26,635 nt of DNA from the NCBI GenBank assembly GCA_040880305.1, contig JBBDIP010000033.1, positions 1 through 26,635 on the forward strand, read 5' to 3'. A program made the translations under genes and the position numbers. Of the stretch, positions 6,655 through 14,568 are shown piece after piece; within the stretch, counting starts at the first letter, position 1; every line of letters begins with the position of its first letter. The notes beneath the pieces were generated by a model. It had not been told where the DNA came from and did no database searches. It saw only the letters and a list, made by a program, of their open reading frames with translations. The stretch is from JBBDIP01 sp040880305. Lineage in GTDB: Bacteria > Bacillota > Sulfobacillia > Fermentithermobacillales > Fermentithermobacillaceae.

Positions 6655-7569
6655 GTGTCGATCCCAATAGGCCATCTAGGCGCGACTGAGGTCTACCTTC
6701 ACGTGACTTTCGTGATCGCTGCGTTTGTGCTGGGGCTTTCGGGGTTCGCCCTACATCTGGTGGTCTTTGCAGGTAGCCTCATGTTTCACGAACTGGGACA
6801 CATCGCGGCAGCCTCCATGATGGGCGCCGAAGTCACCCGCATCGAGGTGTGGCCTTTCGGCGCCGTGGGAAAGCTTGAGCGCGCGTGGCAACTCGCGCCG
6901 GCAGCCGAGACCATGGTGGCGCTCGCCGGTCCCTTCAACAGCGGAATGCTGTGCTCGCTGGCGTCGGCCCTGCAACGGGGCATATCACAATCTCAGGCGT
7001 ACGCGGGCGCCCAGTTTCCATTGCTTGATTTGCTTGTGAAGCTGAACCTCGGTCTCTTTCTCATGAACCTCATCCCATGCTTGCCCCTTGACGGCGGGAG
7101 AGTCCTCCGCGCCCAACTCGCCCTGCGTTCCGGTTACGTGCAGGCGTCCAAGAGCGTGGCAAGGTGGGGGTTGGCGGCGGGGACGCTCATAACCGCGATC
7201 GCTGCGGCCGGCACTATCAGTGGGAGGGCGTGGTACCCCTTTCTAGTGGTGGGGCCCCTGGTGGTATGGGGCGCGGTGGACGAGAAGAACAGCGCGGGCA
7301 CCCAGAACATCCTTGAGATCCTGATGCGCAGCGACCGGCTGGTCCAAAGAAAGGCTATCCCGGTCCAGGAGATGATGGTGTCGCAGGACGCCACCGTGAG
7401 CGAAGTCGTCCAGAAACTGAGGCCCTCCAAGTATCACGTCATCCTGGTCGCCAATAGGTCAATGAAAGTCGTCGGGCAACTGACCGAAACCCGGGTGCTC
7501 GAGGCGCTTTACCTTGGCGACACGTCAAAGAGCATGCGCGAGCTGCTCCTACGCCCAAAGCCCCCGTAA
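6655..7569 (+). CDS. spoIVFB: Stage IV sporulation protein FB, M50 intramembrane protease
   Basis: SpoIVFB cleaves pro-sigma-K inside the membrane of the mother cell. The 304-aa product has the M50 zinc site H45-E46-L-G-H49 in a hydrophobic helix and the second motif NLIPCLPLDGGRVL with D146 as third ligand. Four to five more membrane segments lie between and after these (for example 18-42, 85-105 and 165-215). The C-terminal 80 residues (from about 225) form a CBS-like domain (VQEMMVSQDATVSEVVQKL, HVILVAN, VVGQLTETRVLEAL), which in SpoIVFB senses energy state. It starts with GTG three bases after the spoIVFA stop and has no clear ribosome binding site of its own, so it is translationally coupled. 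Confidence 0.9.
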   Translation: MSIPIGHLGATEVYLHVTFVIAAFVLGLSGFALHLVVFAGSLMFHELGHIAAASMMGAEVTRIEVWPFGAVGKLERAWQLAPAAETMVALAGPFNSGMLCSLASALQRGISQSQAYAGAQFPLLDLLVKLNLGLFLMNLIPCLPLDGGRVLRAQLALRSGYVQASKSVARWGLAAGTLITAIAAAGTISGRAWYPFLVVGPLVVWGAVDEKNSAGTQNILEILMRSDRLVQRKAIPVQEMMVSQDATVSEVVQKLRPSKYHVILVANRSMKVVGQLTETRVLEALYLGDTSKSMRELLLRPKPP

Positions 7570-7584
7570 TACCTGCGATATGCA

Positions 7585-7615
7585 TTTCCTTATGCGGTAT
7601 AACCTCGGTTATAAT
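7585..7615 (+). promoter_or_regulatory. Possible promoter for the radical SAM - rng gene group
   Basis: A perfect TATAAT at 7610-7615 stands 39 bases before the TTG start of the next gene. The -35 region is poor: TTTCCT at 7585-7590 gives a spacer of 19. The next downstream promoter seen is at rplU. Confidence 0.4.
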
Positions 7616-7653
7616 GTAAAAAAAGAGGTTCGCGAGAGGAAAGGCCAGTCATT

Positions 7654-9510
7654 TTGCCCAAGGTGCCGCACAACGCCCTTTCGTGGGATGATCTACGAAG
7701 AGAACTCGGCAAAGTAGAAAAGCCCGCCCGGTATACGGGCGGTGAAGTGAACTCGGTCCGCAAGGATGCCGCGTCGGTAGATGTCCGCTTCGCCTTGGCT
7801 TTCCCCGACGTCTACGAAGTCGGCGCCAGCCACCTGGGGTCCCAAATCCTCTACAGCATCCTCAATGGCCGGGACGACACCGCCTGCGAGAGAGTCTACG
7901 CCCCCTGGCCCGACATGGAGGATCTCCTCCGCCGTAAGGGTTGGCCGCTGTACTCTCTGGAGAGCTACACCCCCATCTCCGAGTTCGACATCGTGGGATT
8001 CTCCCTGCAGTACGAGCTCACCTACACCAACCTGCTGGCTATGCTGGACTTGGGCGGCATCCCGCTCCGAAGCTCCCAAAGGGGCGAGGGTGATCCGCTG
8101 GTCATTGCCGGCGGGCCCTGCGCTATGGCTCCCGAGCCTTTGGCCGAGTTCATCGACGCGTTCGCCTTGGGCGACGGAGAGGAAACTGTGGGCGATATTG
8201 TGGACGCCTACAAGGGGTGGAAGGGATCGGGCCGGCCAAAGGCCCAGCTGCTGCGCGATCTGTCCGCTATCGAGGGCGTGTACGTCCCTTCGCTTTACCA
8301 GATAGAGTACGCCCCGGACGGGACTATCCGGTCAATCGAACCCGATCGAGTTGTAAGAAGGCGCGTGCTCCAATCTCTTGAGGCCGCGCCGTTCCCAGAC
8401 AAGCCCCTGATCCCCCTCATGCCGCCTATCCACGACAGGGCGGTGGTGGAGATATTCAGGGGATGTACCCAGGGTTGCAGGTTCTGCCAGGCGGGCATGC
8501 TCTACCGACCGGTTAGGGAGCGGGAGATGGCGACCATCGACGCTCTGGTCCGGCAAATCCTCGAGAGGTCGGGCTACGACGAGGTGTCTTTGGTCTCGCT
8601 GTCGTCGGCGGACTACTCCTACATCACGGAACTGGTCAAGCGACTCATCATTGAAGACCCCTGCGGGGCGAGAGTGTCGCTTCCGTCGCTGCGGGTGGAC
8701 TCGTTCTCGGTGGGCCTCGCCGAGATGATAGGGTCGTCGGCCAAAAGTGGCCTCACGCTGGCTCCTGAAGCCGGGTCCCAGCGGATGAGGGACGTCATCA
8801 ACAAGAGGGTGACCGAGGAGGAGGTCCACGACGCCGCCAAAGCCGCCTTCGCGGCCGGATACTCCCATGTAAAGCTCTACTTCATGATTGGCCTCCCCGG
8901 TGAGACCGACGAGGACGTCATGGCTATCGCCAACCTGGCCTACAAAGTGAGGCAGGTTGGGCGAGACCTCGGCAGGAGGCCGACTGTCGTGGTTTCGGTT
9001 TCGGGATTCGTGCCAAAACCCCACACTCCTTTCCAGTGGGAGCCGGCGGTAGAGCCGGAGGAGCTCGCGCGGCGACAACGCTTGCTCCGCGGCGCTCTGC
9101 GTGGCCCCGGCCTCGAGTACCGCTACCACGACGCGGGCGTCACCCAGTTAGAGGCGGTCTTCGCCAGAGGCGACAGGAGGCTGGGGAAGGCGCTGGAGAT
9201 CGCGTTCCAAAAGGGGCGGCGGTTCGACGCTTGGCCCGACAAGTTCAGCGCGGAGGCCTGGCGCGAGATTCTCGCGGAGGCCGGGGTCGACGTAGCCTTC
9301 TACGCCCACCGTGAGCGGCCGGCAGATGAAGTTCTGCCGTGGGACCATCTTTCGTCCGGCGTGCGCAAGTCCTTCTTGTGGAGCGAACGTGAGAACTCTT
9401 TGGCGCGAGTCCTCACCCCGGACTGCCGGGGCGGCGCTTGCACCGGCTGCGGGGTCTGTCCCGACCTCGGCGTCGCGGTCTCTCTCGCGAAGGGCGAGGT
9501 GAAGACTTGA
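7654..9510 (+). CDS. TIGR03960-family radical SAM protein
   Basis: This 618-aa protein matches the uncharacterised TIGR03960 family: a B12-binding-like N-terminal domain (residues about 30-190, with FALAFPDVYEVGASHLG and VGFSLQYELTYTN), a radical SAM domain with the cluster motif C271-TQG-C275-RF-C278, and a C-terminal region ending with a small cysteine cluster (CTGCGVCPDLG). Start is TTG at 7654, 11 bases after GAGGAAAGG. The family is almost always followed by a DUF2344 protein, as here with a four-base overlap, and lies next to rng and rplU in many Bacillota. A role in rRNA or tRNA modification or ribosome-linked chemistry is often supposed from that context but is not shown. Confidence 0.9.
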   Translation: MPKVPHNALSWDDLRRELGKVEKPARYTGGEVNSVRKDAASVDVRFALAFPDVYEVGASHLGSQILYSILNGRDDTACERVYAPWPDMEDLLRRKGWPLYSLESYTPISEFDIVGFSLQYELTYTNLLAMLDLGGIPLRSSQRGEGDPLVIAGGPCAMAPEPLAEFIDAFALGDGEETVGDIVDAYKGWKGSGRPKAQLLRDLSAIEGVYVPSLYQIEYAPDGTIRSIEPDRVVRRRVLQSLEAAPFPDKPLIPLMPPIHDRAVVEIFRGCTQGCRFCQAGMLYRPVREREMATIDALVRQILERSGYDEVSLVSLSSADYSYITELVKRLIIEDPCGARVSLPSLRVDSFSVGLAEMIGSSAKSGLTLAPEAGSQRMRDVINKRVTEEEVHDAAKAAFAAGYSHVKLYFMIGLPGETDEDVMAIANLAYKVRQVGRDLGRRPTVVVSVSGFVPKPHTPFQWEPAVEPEELARRQRLLRGALRGPGLEYRYHDAGVTQLEAVFARGDRRLGKALEIAFQKGRRFDAWPDKFSAEAWREILAEAGVDVAFYAHRERPADEVLPWDHLSSGVRKSFLWSERENSLARVLTPDCRGGACTGCGVCPDLGVAVSLAKGEVKT

Positions 9511-10172
9511 GAGTGCGGGCCAAGTACGCGAAGGGGGACGCCGTCAGGTTCCTGGGCCACCTCGACGTGGCGAGGGTGATCCAGATTTCAGTGTCCCGGG
9601 CCCGGTGGCCTGTCGAGATGTCGCAGGGCTTTTCGCCCAGGCCCAAGATTTCGTTTTACGCTCCTCTACCCGCCGGCACTTCGGGCAGTGAGGAATGTTT
9701 TGACGCGGTCCTAACAAAGCCGTGGAGTCTTACCGCGCTGGCCAGGAGCCTATCAGGCACCCTGCCCGCGGGATTTGCGCTTCACGAAGTCCAGGGGGCT
9801 CCTGATAAAGAGGAGTCCTTTGAGGCGAGGATCGCCGCGTCCCTGTACGGTCTCGACCTAAAGGGGGTGAAAGCCGAAGACCTGTCGAGATCGCTGGACG
9901 CGTTCATGGCTGAGAAAGAGGTGCCGTTTACCGTCGTACGCCCCAAAGAAACCAAGACCGTGGACCTCCGGTCATTTGTCCTCCACATGGGGGAGCCGGA
10001 GACCACGAGCGGAGAGCGCATAGTCCTCGACATGATCCTCCGTCACGACGAGGGGCGCACAATACGCCCGCAATGGGTCCTGGGTTCGCTGTCAAAATTC
10101 GGTTTGAACCTGGACCCTAGAGAGGCAATCATCGATAGAAGGAAGATACTCTTTGGACAACGAGAAGATTGA
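9507..10172 (+). CDS. TIGR03936/DUF2344 family protein
   Basis: The 221-aa product begins RVRAKYAKGDAVRFLGHLD and continues with MSQGFSPRPKISFYAPLPAGT, both hallmark stretches of DUF2344, the constant partner of TIGR03960 radical SAM proteins (in some genomes the two are fused). Start is TTG at 9507, overlapping the previous stop by four bases (TTGA), with GAGGTGA five bases before; a GTG two codons later is a weaker alternative. The gene end overlaps rng by 20 bases. Function is unknown but must be tied to its radical SAM partner. Confidence 0.88.
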   Translation: MRVRAKYAKGDAVRFLGHLDVARVIQISVSRARWPVEMSQGFSPRPKISFYAPLPAGTSGSEECFDAVLTKPWSLTALARSLSGTLPAGFALHEVQGAPDKEESFEARIAASLYGLDLKGVKAEDLSRSLDAFMAEKEVPFTVVRPKETKTVDLRSFVLHMGEPETTSGERIVLDMILRHDEGRTIRPQWVLGSLSKFGLNLDPREAIIDRRKILFGQRED

Positions 10173-12234
10173 AGGCGCGGTGCCGGCAGAGCCGGCAGCC
10201 GAAGAGAAGACCGAAGGACAGCCCAAGCGAAGGTCCAGGTACCGTAGGCCGCGTCGTCGGCCCAAGAACAACAAGCCCAAGGCCCCGGTAACCGGGGAGG
10301 GCGAAGCCCCGGTCTCGGAGGCTCCCTCTGAGGTTGCCCCAAAGGCGCCTTTGGCCCCGGTCGAGGCCGTGGAAGAGAAACCGGAAGCGCCGCCGGAGGC
10401 GGGTGAGGCTAAAGCCCCCGCCCCGAAAGAACGCCGGAAGCGGACCAGGCGTCCTCCTGCCAGCAAGCAAAGGCCCGTGGAGAACGAGGCGGACCAGCGG
10501 TCTCCCGCCACCCGGGAGATACTTGTCAGCGCCGCCAAGGACGAGACCAGGGTGGCCCTGGTTGAAGACGGATCTGTAGTCGAGTTTTACGTCGAGCGTC
10601 CATCCAGCCAGAAGATTGCGGGCAGCATCTTCTTAGGCAAGACCACCAACGTGTTGCCGGGCATGCAGGCGGCGTTTATCGACATTGGCGAGGAAAAGAA
10701 CGCCTTTTTGTACGTGGACGACGCTATATTGCCTCCCAACTTGGAAGATACCGACGCGATCCCCGAGGTCAAGGGCCAGAGGCGAAAGACCATCACCGAA
10801 CTGGTCAAGTCGGGACAGGACGTCATGGTCCAGGTGGTCAAGGAAGCCATCGGCACCAAGGGAGCCAGGGTTACCAGGCACGTTACCTTCCCCGGTCGCT
10901 ACATGGTGCTCATGCCCACGGTCAGTTACGTGGGCGTATCCCGGAGGATCACCGATGACGAGGAGCGCAAGCGGCTCCGCCAGATAGCCCGCGACCTGAA
11001 GCCCAAAGACATGGGCATCATCATAAGGACTGTCGCCGAGAAGAAGACCAAGGAAGAACTTGAGCGCGACCTAGCCTTTCTCATGCGGGTCTGGGAGAAA
11101 GTGCAGAAGCGGTCCCAGTCCTCCAAGGCGCCGTCGCTTATCCACAGCGACCTCGGGTTAGTGTTCCGCGTGGTGAGAGACGAACTCAACCAGGACACGA
11201 CCAGGATGCTGGTGGACGACGTCAACACCTACTCCAGGGTTCTTGACCTCCTCGAGTCTGTCTCGCCTGAAATGAAGGAAAGGGTCATCTACTACCGCGA
11301 CAGGGAGTACCCCCTGTTTCAGCTGTACGGTGTCGACGCGGCAGTCGAAAAGGCTCTTGGCAGGCAGGTCTGGCTCAAATCCGGCGGCTACCTGGTCATC
11401 GACAAGACCGAAGCTCTGACCGTCGTCGACGTGAACACGGGGCGGTACGTGGGGACCAAGAACCTGGCGGACACCGTGTTCAAGATCAACATGGAGGCCT
11501 GCGAGGAGATCGCGAGGCAGCTCCGCATCCGCGACGTCGGCGGGATCATCGTGGTCGACTTCATCGACATGGACATCCCTGAACACCGCCAGAAGCTGTT
11601 GCAGGAGATGGAGAAGCAGCTGCGACACGACCACACCAAGACGGTCGTGGTCGGGCTCACCGGCCTGGGCCTGGTCGAGATGACCCGAAAGAAGGTCCGA
11701 CAGAGCATCGACGCGGTGATGATGCGGATGTGCCCCTACTGCGGCGGCAAGGGCGTGGTACTGTCCGAGGAGACGGTGGCGGGCAGAGTCAGGCGGGAGA
11801 TCCGCAGGATCCTCCGCAACTCCCAAAGCGAGGCCATGCTTGTGGAGGTGCACCCCGGAGTCGCATCCTATCTGATAGGCCCGGGAGGGGCAAACCTCAA
11901 GGAACTGGAGAAGGAGACCAACCGCAGCATTTTCGTGAGGGGCACGGAAGCCCTTCACTTGGAAGAGATGAACGTCAAGGCGGTCGGTACCAGAGAGGAG
12001 ATCGCTGACAAGGCGATCCCCGTTCAGGTCGGAGACGTCCTCGAGGTCACCGTCGAGGAAGCCCACGACAAGAACCCGGGCGACGGGATAGCCCGGCGCG
12101 AGGGTTTCGTCATCGACGTTGAGAGCGCGGGGAGCAAGGTCGGGCAAAAGGTGGTCATACAGGTGATGCAGGCTCACCGGACCTACGCCAAGGCCAAGAT
12201 GGTAACCCCGCAGGTCAAAGGCCGCGTTTCTTGA
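10153..12234 (+). CDS. rng: Ribonuclease G/E family endoribonuclease
   Basis: RNase G/E cuts single-stranded RNA in rRNA maturation and mRNA decay. The 693-aa product has an extra N-terminal tail of about 110 residues, rich in A, P, E, R and K and probably disordered. Then come an S1 domain (about 140-225), the catalytic domain with the magnesium-binding aspartates D426 (VVDVNTGRY) and D469 (IIVVDFIDMD), and the zinc-link C527-PY-C530. Residues about 625-690 look like a TRAM-type RNA-binding beta barrel (VGDVLEVTVEEA, GFVIDVESA, VQVMQAHRTYAKAKMV). Start is TTG at 10153 after AGAAGGAAG, inside the end of the DUF2344 gene. The stop overlaps the -35 of the rplU promoter. Confidence 0.92.
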   Translation: MDNEKIEGAVPAEPAAEEKTEGQPKRRSRYRRPRRRPKNNKPKAPVTGEGEAPVSEAPSEVAPKAPLAPVEAVEEKPEAPPEAGEAKAPAPKERRKRTRRPPASKQRPVENEADQRSPATREILVSAAKDETRVALVEDGSVVEFYVERPSSQKIAGSIFLGKTTNVLPGMQAAFIDIGEEKNAFLYVDDAILPPNLEDTDAIPEVKGQRRKTITELVKSGQDVMVQVVKEAIGTKGARVTRHVTFPGRYMVLMPTVSYVGVSRRITDDEERKRLRQIARDLKPKDMGIIIRTVAEKKTKEELERDLAFLMRVWEKVQKRSQSSKAPSLIHSDLGLVFRVVRDELNQDTTRMLVDDVNTYSRVLDLLESVSPEMKERVIYYRDREYPLFQLYGVDAAVEKALGRQVWLKSGGYLVIDKTEALTVVDVNTGRYVGTKNLADTVFKINMEACEEIARQLRIRDVGGIIVVDFIDMDIPEHRQKLLQEMEKQLRHDHTKTVVVGLTGLGLVEMTRKKVRQSIDAVMMRMCPYCGGKGVVLSEETVAGRVRREIRRILRNSQSEAMLVEVHPGVASYLIGPGGANLKELEKETNRSIFVRGTEALHLEEMNVKAVGTREEIADKAIPVQVGDVLEVTVEEAHDKNPGDGIARREGFVIDVESAGSKVGQKVVIQVMQAHRTYAKAKMVTPQVKGRVS

Positions 12235-12260
12235 CACGGTTTTGGCCCGCATGCTAGACT
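12231..12260 (+). promoter_or_regulatory. Sigma-A promoter of rplU-prp-rpmA
   Basis: TTGACA at 12231-12236, an 18-base spacer and TAGACT at 12255-12260. The -35 overlaps the stop codon of rng. The leader to the rplU start is only about 38 bases, so there is little room for a ribosomal-protein L21 leader structure, and none was recognised. Confidence 0.75.
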
Positions 12261-12304
12261 GTAGCGGTATCTTTGCAGCAGTGACGAAGGTAGGGGTGTC
12301 CAAG

Positions 12305-12640
12305 TTGTACGCGATACTCAAAACAGGCGGCAAGCAGTACAGGGTTTCGCCCGGCGAGACCATCAAAGTTGAGAAAGTACCCGGAATCCACGGGGACTCC
12401 TATGTGTTTGACAAAGTCCTAGCGGTGAACGACCAGGGAGCCATCAAGTGCGGCGACCCTTACCTCCCCGGCATGACTGTCAAGGCGACTGTCGTCCGGC
12501 AGGCAAAGGCCCGCAAGATCCTGGTATTCAAGTACAAAGCAAAGACCAACTACAGGCGCAGATACGGCCACAGGCAGCCATACACCGAAGTCAAGATCGA
12601 CTCTATCGAGGCCGGTGCTGAAGATAAGGTTACTGCGTAG
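12305..12640 (+). CDS. rplU: Large ribosomal subunit protein bL21
   Basis: bL21 binds 23S rRNA in the large subunit. The product begins (M)YAILKTGGKQYRVSPGE, the invariant start of L21, and contains KYKAKTNYRRRYGHRQPYTEVKI, the usual C-terminal motif. Start is taken as TTG at 12305 (111 aa) because homologs begin at this residue and AGGGGTG lies six bases before; GTG at 12296 in the same frame is possible and would add three residues. It is the first gene of the L21-Prp-L27 unit and overlaps prp by 26 bases. Confidence 0.96.
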   Translation: MYAILKTGGKQYRVSPGETIKVEKVPGIHGDSYVFDKVLAVNDQGAIKCGDPYLPGMTVKATVVRQAKARKILVFKYKAKTNYRRRYGHRQPYTEVKIDSIEAGAEDKVTA

Positions 12641-12971
12641 TCCGGGCTCTGCCGGTGAAGAGGTCCTCTCCGGTTTCGCTGTGGAGGGGCACGCAGGGTT
12701 TGGCGATTACGGCAAGGACATAGTCTGCGCAGGCGTTTCGGCAGTAGCCCAGACCGCGCTGTTCGGTCTCCAGGATATCCTGGGGGGCGCGGTGAGGTCA
12801 GAGATGAAGGGCGGCTACTTGGAGGTTCAAGTGGACTGTCTTAGAGCCCGGGAGGAAGGTCCCAGGGCGGTCCTTAGGGCCCTCGAACTGGGTCTTAGGG
12901 CCATGGAGCGGTCCTATCCCGGAGCGATGGAGATTTGTGATGAAGAGAGGAGTGGAACGGCATGCTGCTAG
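12615..12971 (+). CDS. prp: Ribosomal-processing cysteine protease Prp
   Basis: Prp removes the N-terminal extension of L27 in Bacillota. The 118-aa product keeps the active-site pair H26 (in VEGHAGFGDYGKD) and C38 (in DIVCAGVSA). Start is GTG at 12615 inside rplU; the end overlaps rpmA by ten bases. The position between rplU and rpmA is the usual one. An extra short C-terminal tail (ICDEERSGTACC) follows the conserved fold. Confidence 0.93.
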   Translation: MLKIRLLRSPGSAGEEVLSGFAVEGHAGFGDYGKDIVCAGVSAVAQTALFGLQDILGGAVRSEMKGGYLEVQVDCLRAREEGPRAVLRALELGLRAMERSYPGAMEICDEERSGTACC

Positions 12972-13291
12972 ACCTGCAACTGTTCGCCCACAAGAAAGGA
13001 ATGGGGAGCTCCCGTAACGGGCGCGATTCCAAACCCAAAATGCTGGGCGTTAAGAGGTACGACGGCCAGCTCGTTACCGCCGGCAGCATCATCGTTCGCC
13101 AGAGAGGCACCCGGATTCACCCTGGCCTCGGGGTTGGTCTCGGCAGGGACCACACCATTTTCGCCAAAATCGACGGATACGTCTCGTTCCAGCGCAAAGG
13201 CAGAGATGACAAGTCGGTTTCGGTTAAATCCGAGGCCCCTGTCATGGCGGCGAGCGCAGTTGAGGCTGTTACCGGCGGAGAGCGGAACTAG
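12962..13291 (+). CDS. rpmA: Large ribosomal subunit protein bL27 with cleavable N-terminal extension
   Basis: bL27 reaches into the peptidyl transferase centre. The product starts MLLDLQLFAHKKGMGSSRN: the LxLQLF segment before AHKKG is the Prp cleavage site of Bacillota, so the mature protein should begin at A9. RDSKPKMLGVKRYDGQ and AGSIIVRQRGTRIHPG are the usual L27 core. The C-terminal tail (about 20 residues after SVKSEAP) is longer than average. Start ATG follows GAGGAGTGG. Confidence 0.96.
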   Translation: MLLDLQLFAHKKGMGSSRNGRDSKPKMLGVKRYDGQLVTAGSIIVRQRGTRIHPGLGVGLGRDHTIFAKIDGYVSFQRKGRDDKSVSVKSEAPVMAASAVEAVTGGERN

Positions 13292-13350
13292 GCAAAAGCA
13301 GAGCGATAGCGGCGCTTTTGCCGCGTCGCAAGCAACAGCGGAGCTGTTGC
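13291..13350 (+). other. Two tandem hairpins after rpmA
   Basis: Hairpin one pairs 13291-13299 with 13314-13322 (arm GGCAAAAGC, 14-base loop). Hairpin two pairs 13332-13339 with 13343-13350 (arm GCAACAGC, loop GGA). With the terminator that follows, these give three stem-loops in 108 bases between rpmA and obg. They may protect the 3' end of the rplU-prp-rpmA mRNA or form a leader for obg. Confidence 0.55.
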
Positions 13351-13371
13351 GAGGGACATTCGGTCGAGAGG

Positions 13372-13398
13372 AAAACGGCGGATCACTCCGCCGTTTTT
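13372..13398 (+). terminator. Intrinsic terminator between rpmA and obg
   Basis: An 11-base perfect stem (13372-13382 with 13387-13397, arm AAAACGGCGGA), a TCAC loop, and a run of five T. It stands 38 bases before the obg start; no separate obg promoter was seen, so obg is reached by read-through or by an unseen promoter. Confidence 0.85.
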
Positions 13399-13436
13399 GT
13401 CACTTCCGGTACTTCGCCTTTAAAGGAGGTCTTTCC

Positions 13437-14471
13437 GTGTCCAGGTTCATCGATCAGGTCAAGGTTTACCTAAAAGCCGGAGACGGCGGCCGCGGTTGCG
13501 TGGCCTTTAGGCGCGAGAAGTTCGTGCCGCGGGGAGGGCCGAGCGGGGGTGACGGCGGAAACGGAGGCAGCGTTGTCTTCGTGGCGGACCCCGGGATGAA
13601 CACCTTGTACGATTTCCATTACCGGCCCCATCTCCGGGCCAAGAACGGCAGGCCTGGGCTGGGCGACAAGATGTCGGGCAAGAAAGGCGACGACCTCATA
13701 GTCCTGCTCCCTCCGGGTACCACCGTGCGCGAAGTCGAGACCGGGGAGCTGGTGGCGGACCTGGTAACTGAGGGGCAGCAAGTCGTGGTGGGGCGAGGTG
13801 GTCGGGGCGGTCGCGGCAATCAGCACTTCGCGACTGCGACGAACCGCGCTCCAAGGCGATATGAGGAAGGGACGCCTGGCGAAGAACGGACGGTAGAGCT
13901 CGAACTCAGGTCCATTGCCGACGTCGGACTGGTAGGGTTCCCCAACGCCGGCAAGTCAACCTTGCTGCGGGCTATTTCCAACGCCACCCCCGAGGTAGCT
14001 GCATATCCATTCACTACATTGACCCCCCATCTGGGCGTTGTGGAGAGGGGCAGCGAGAAGATCGTTGTGGCCGACATCCCTGGGCTTATCGAGGGCGCCA
14101 GCGAAGGGAAAGGACTTGGCCACGAGTTCTTAAGGCACATCGAGCGGACGTCCGTCCTATTATATGTGGTGGATGCCGAGGGTTTTGAACAAATGGAGGT
14201 CCGGGACGCTGTTTCGGACTTCGCTGCAGTCAGGCGAGAAGTCATGGCCTACAGCGAGAGCATGAAGCAGAAGCAAAGCCTTATCGCGGTCAACAAGATC
14301 GACCTGGTGCGGTCCGAGGGGCGGCTCTCCGAGATCAAAGAAGAACTGCAAAGGCTGGCGGATGTGCCGGTGCTGCTCATATCAGCGCAGGCAAAGGCAG
14401 GTTTGGATGAGCTGATTGGGGAGCTATTCAGGGTAGTTGTGTCGAACAAGGCTGGTATCGCCGTAACCTAA
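13437..14471 (+). CDS. obg: GTPase Obg/CgtA
   Basis: Obg is a ribosome-associated GTPase in 50S assembly and, in Bacillus, in the stress and sporulation response. The 344-aa product has the glycine-rich Obg fold (1-157; KAGDGGRGCVAFRREKFVPRGG) and a G domain with GFPNAGKST (from 167), DIPGLIEG and NKIDL. Start is GTG at 13437, seven bases after AAAGGAGGT; the frame is open far upstream into rpmA but that part is not Obg-like. The product ends soon after the G domain (ISAQAKAGLDELIGEL), so the C-terminal OCT domain found in most Bacillota Obg proteins is missing. Confidence 0.95.
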   Translation: MSRFIDQVKVYLKAGDGGRGCVAFRREKFVPRGGPSGGDGGNGGSVVFVADPGMNTLYDFHYRPHLRAKNGRPGLGDKMSGKKGDDLIVLLPPGTTVREVETGELVADLVTEGQQVVVGRGGRGGRGNQHFATATNRAPRRYEEGTPGEERTVELELRSIADVGLVGFPNAGKSTLLRAISNATPEVAAYPFTTLTPHLGVVERGSEKIVVADIPGLIEGASEGKGLGHEFLRHIERTSVLLYVVDAEGFEQMEVRDAVSDFAAVRREVMAYSESMKQKQSLIAVNKIDLVRSEGRLSEIKEELQRLADVPVLLISAQAKAGLDELIGELFRVVVSNKAGIAVT

Positions 14472-14568
14472 AGAAGGATTTCTCATTTTGGCATAGAATG
14501 CAAAAGCGACAGCATGAGCGCATGTTTCGGCCGGTGGGTTTCTGGTTCTCGGTCTTGGAGGCGTATTG

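Noticed and set aside
11158..12366. Leftward frame of 402 codons opposite rng and rplU
   Set aside because: It lies fully across catalytic RNase G and the rplU start; His/Asp/Leu-rich shadow.
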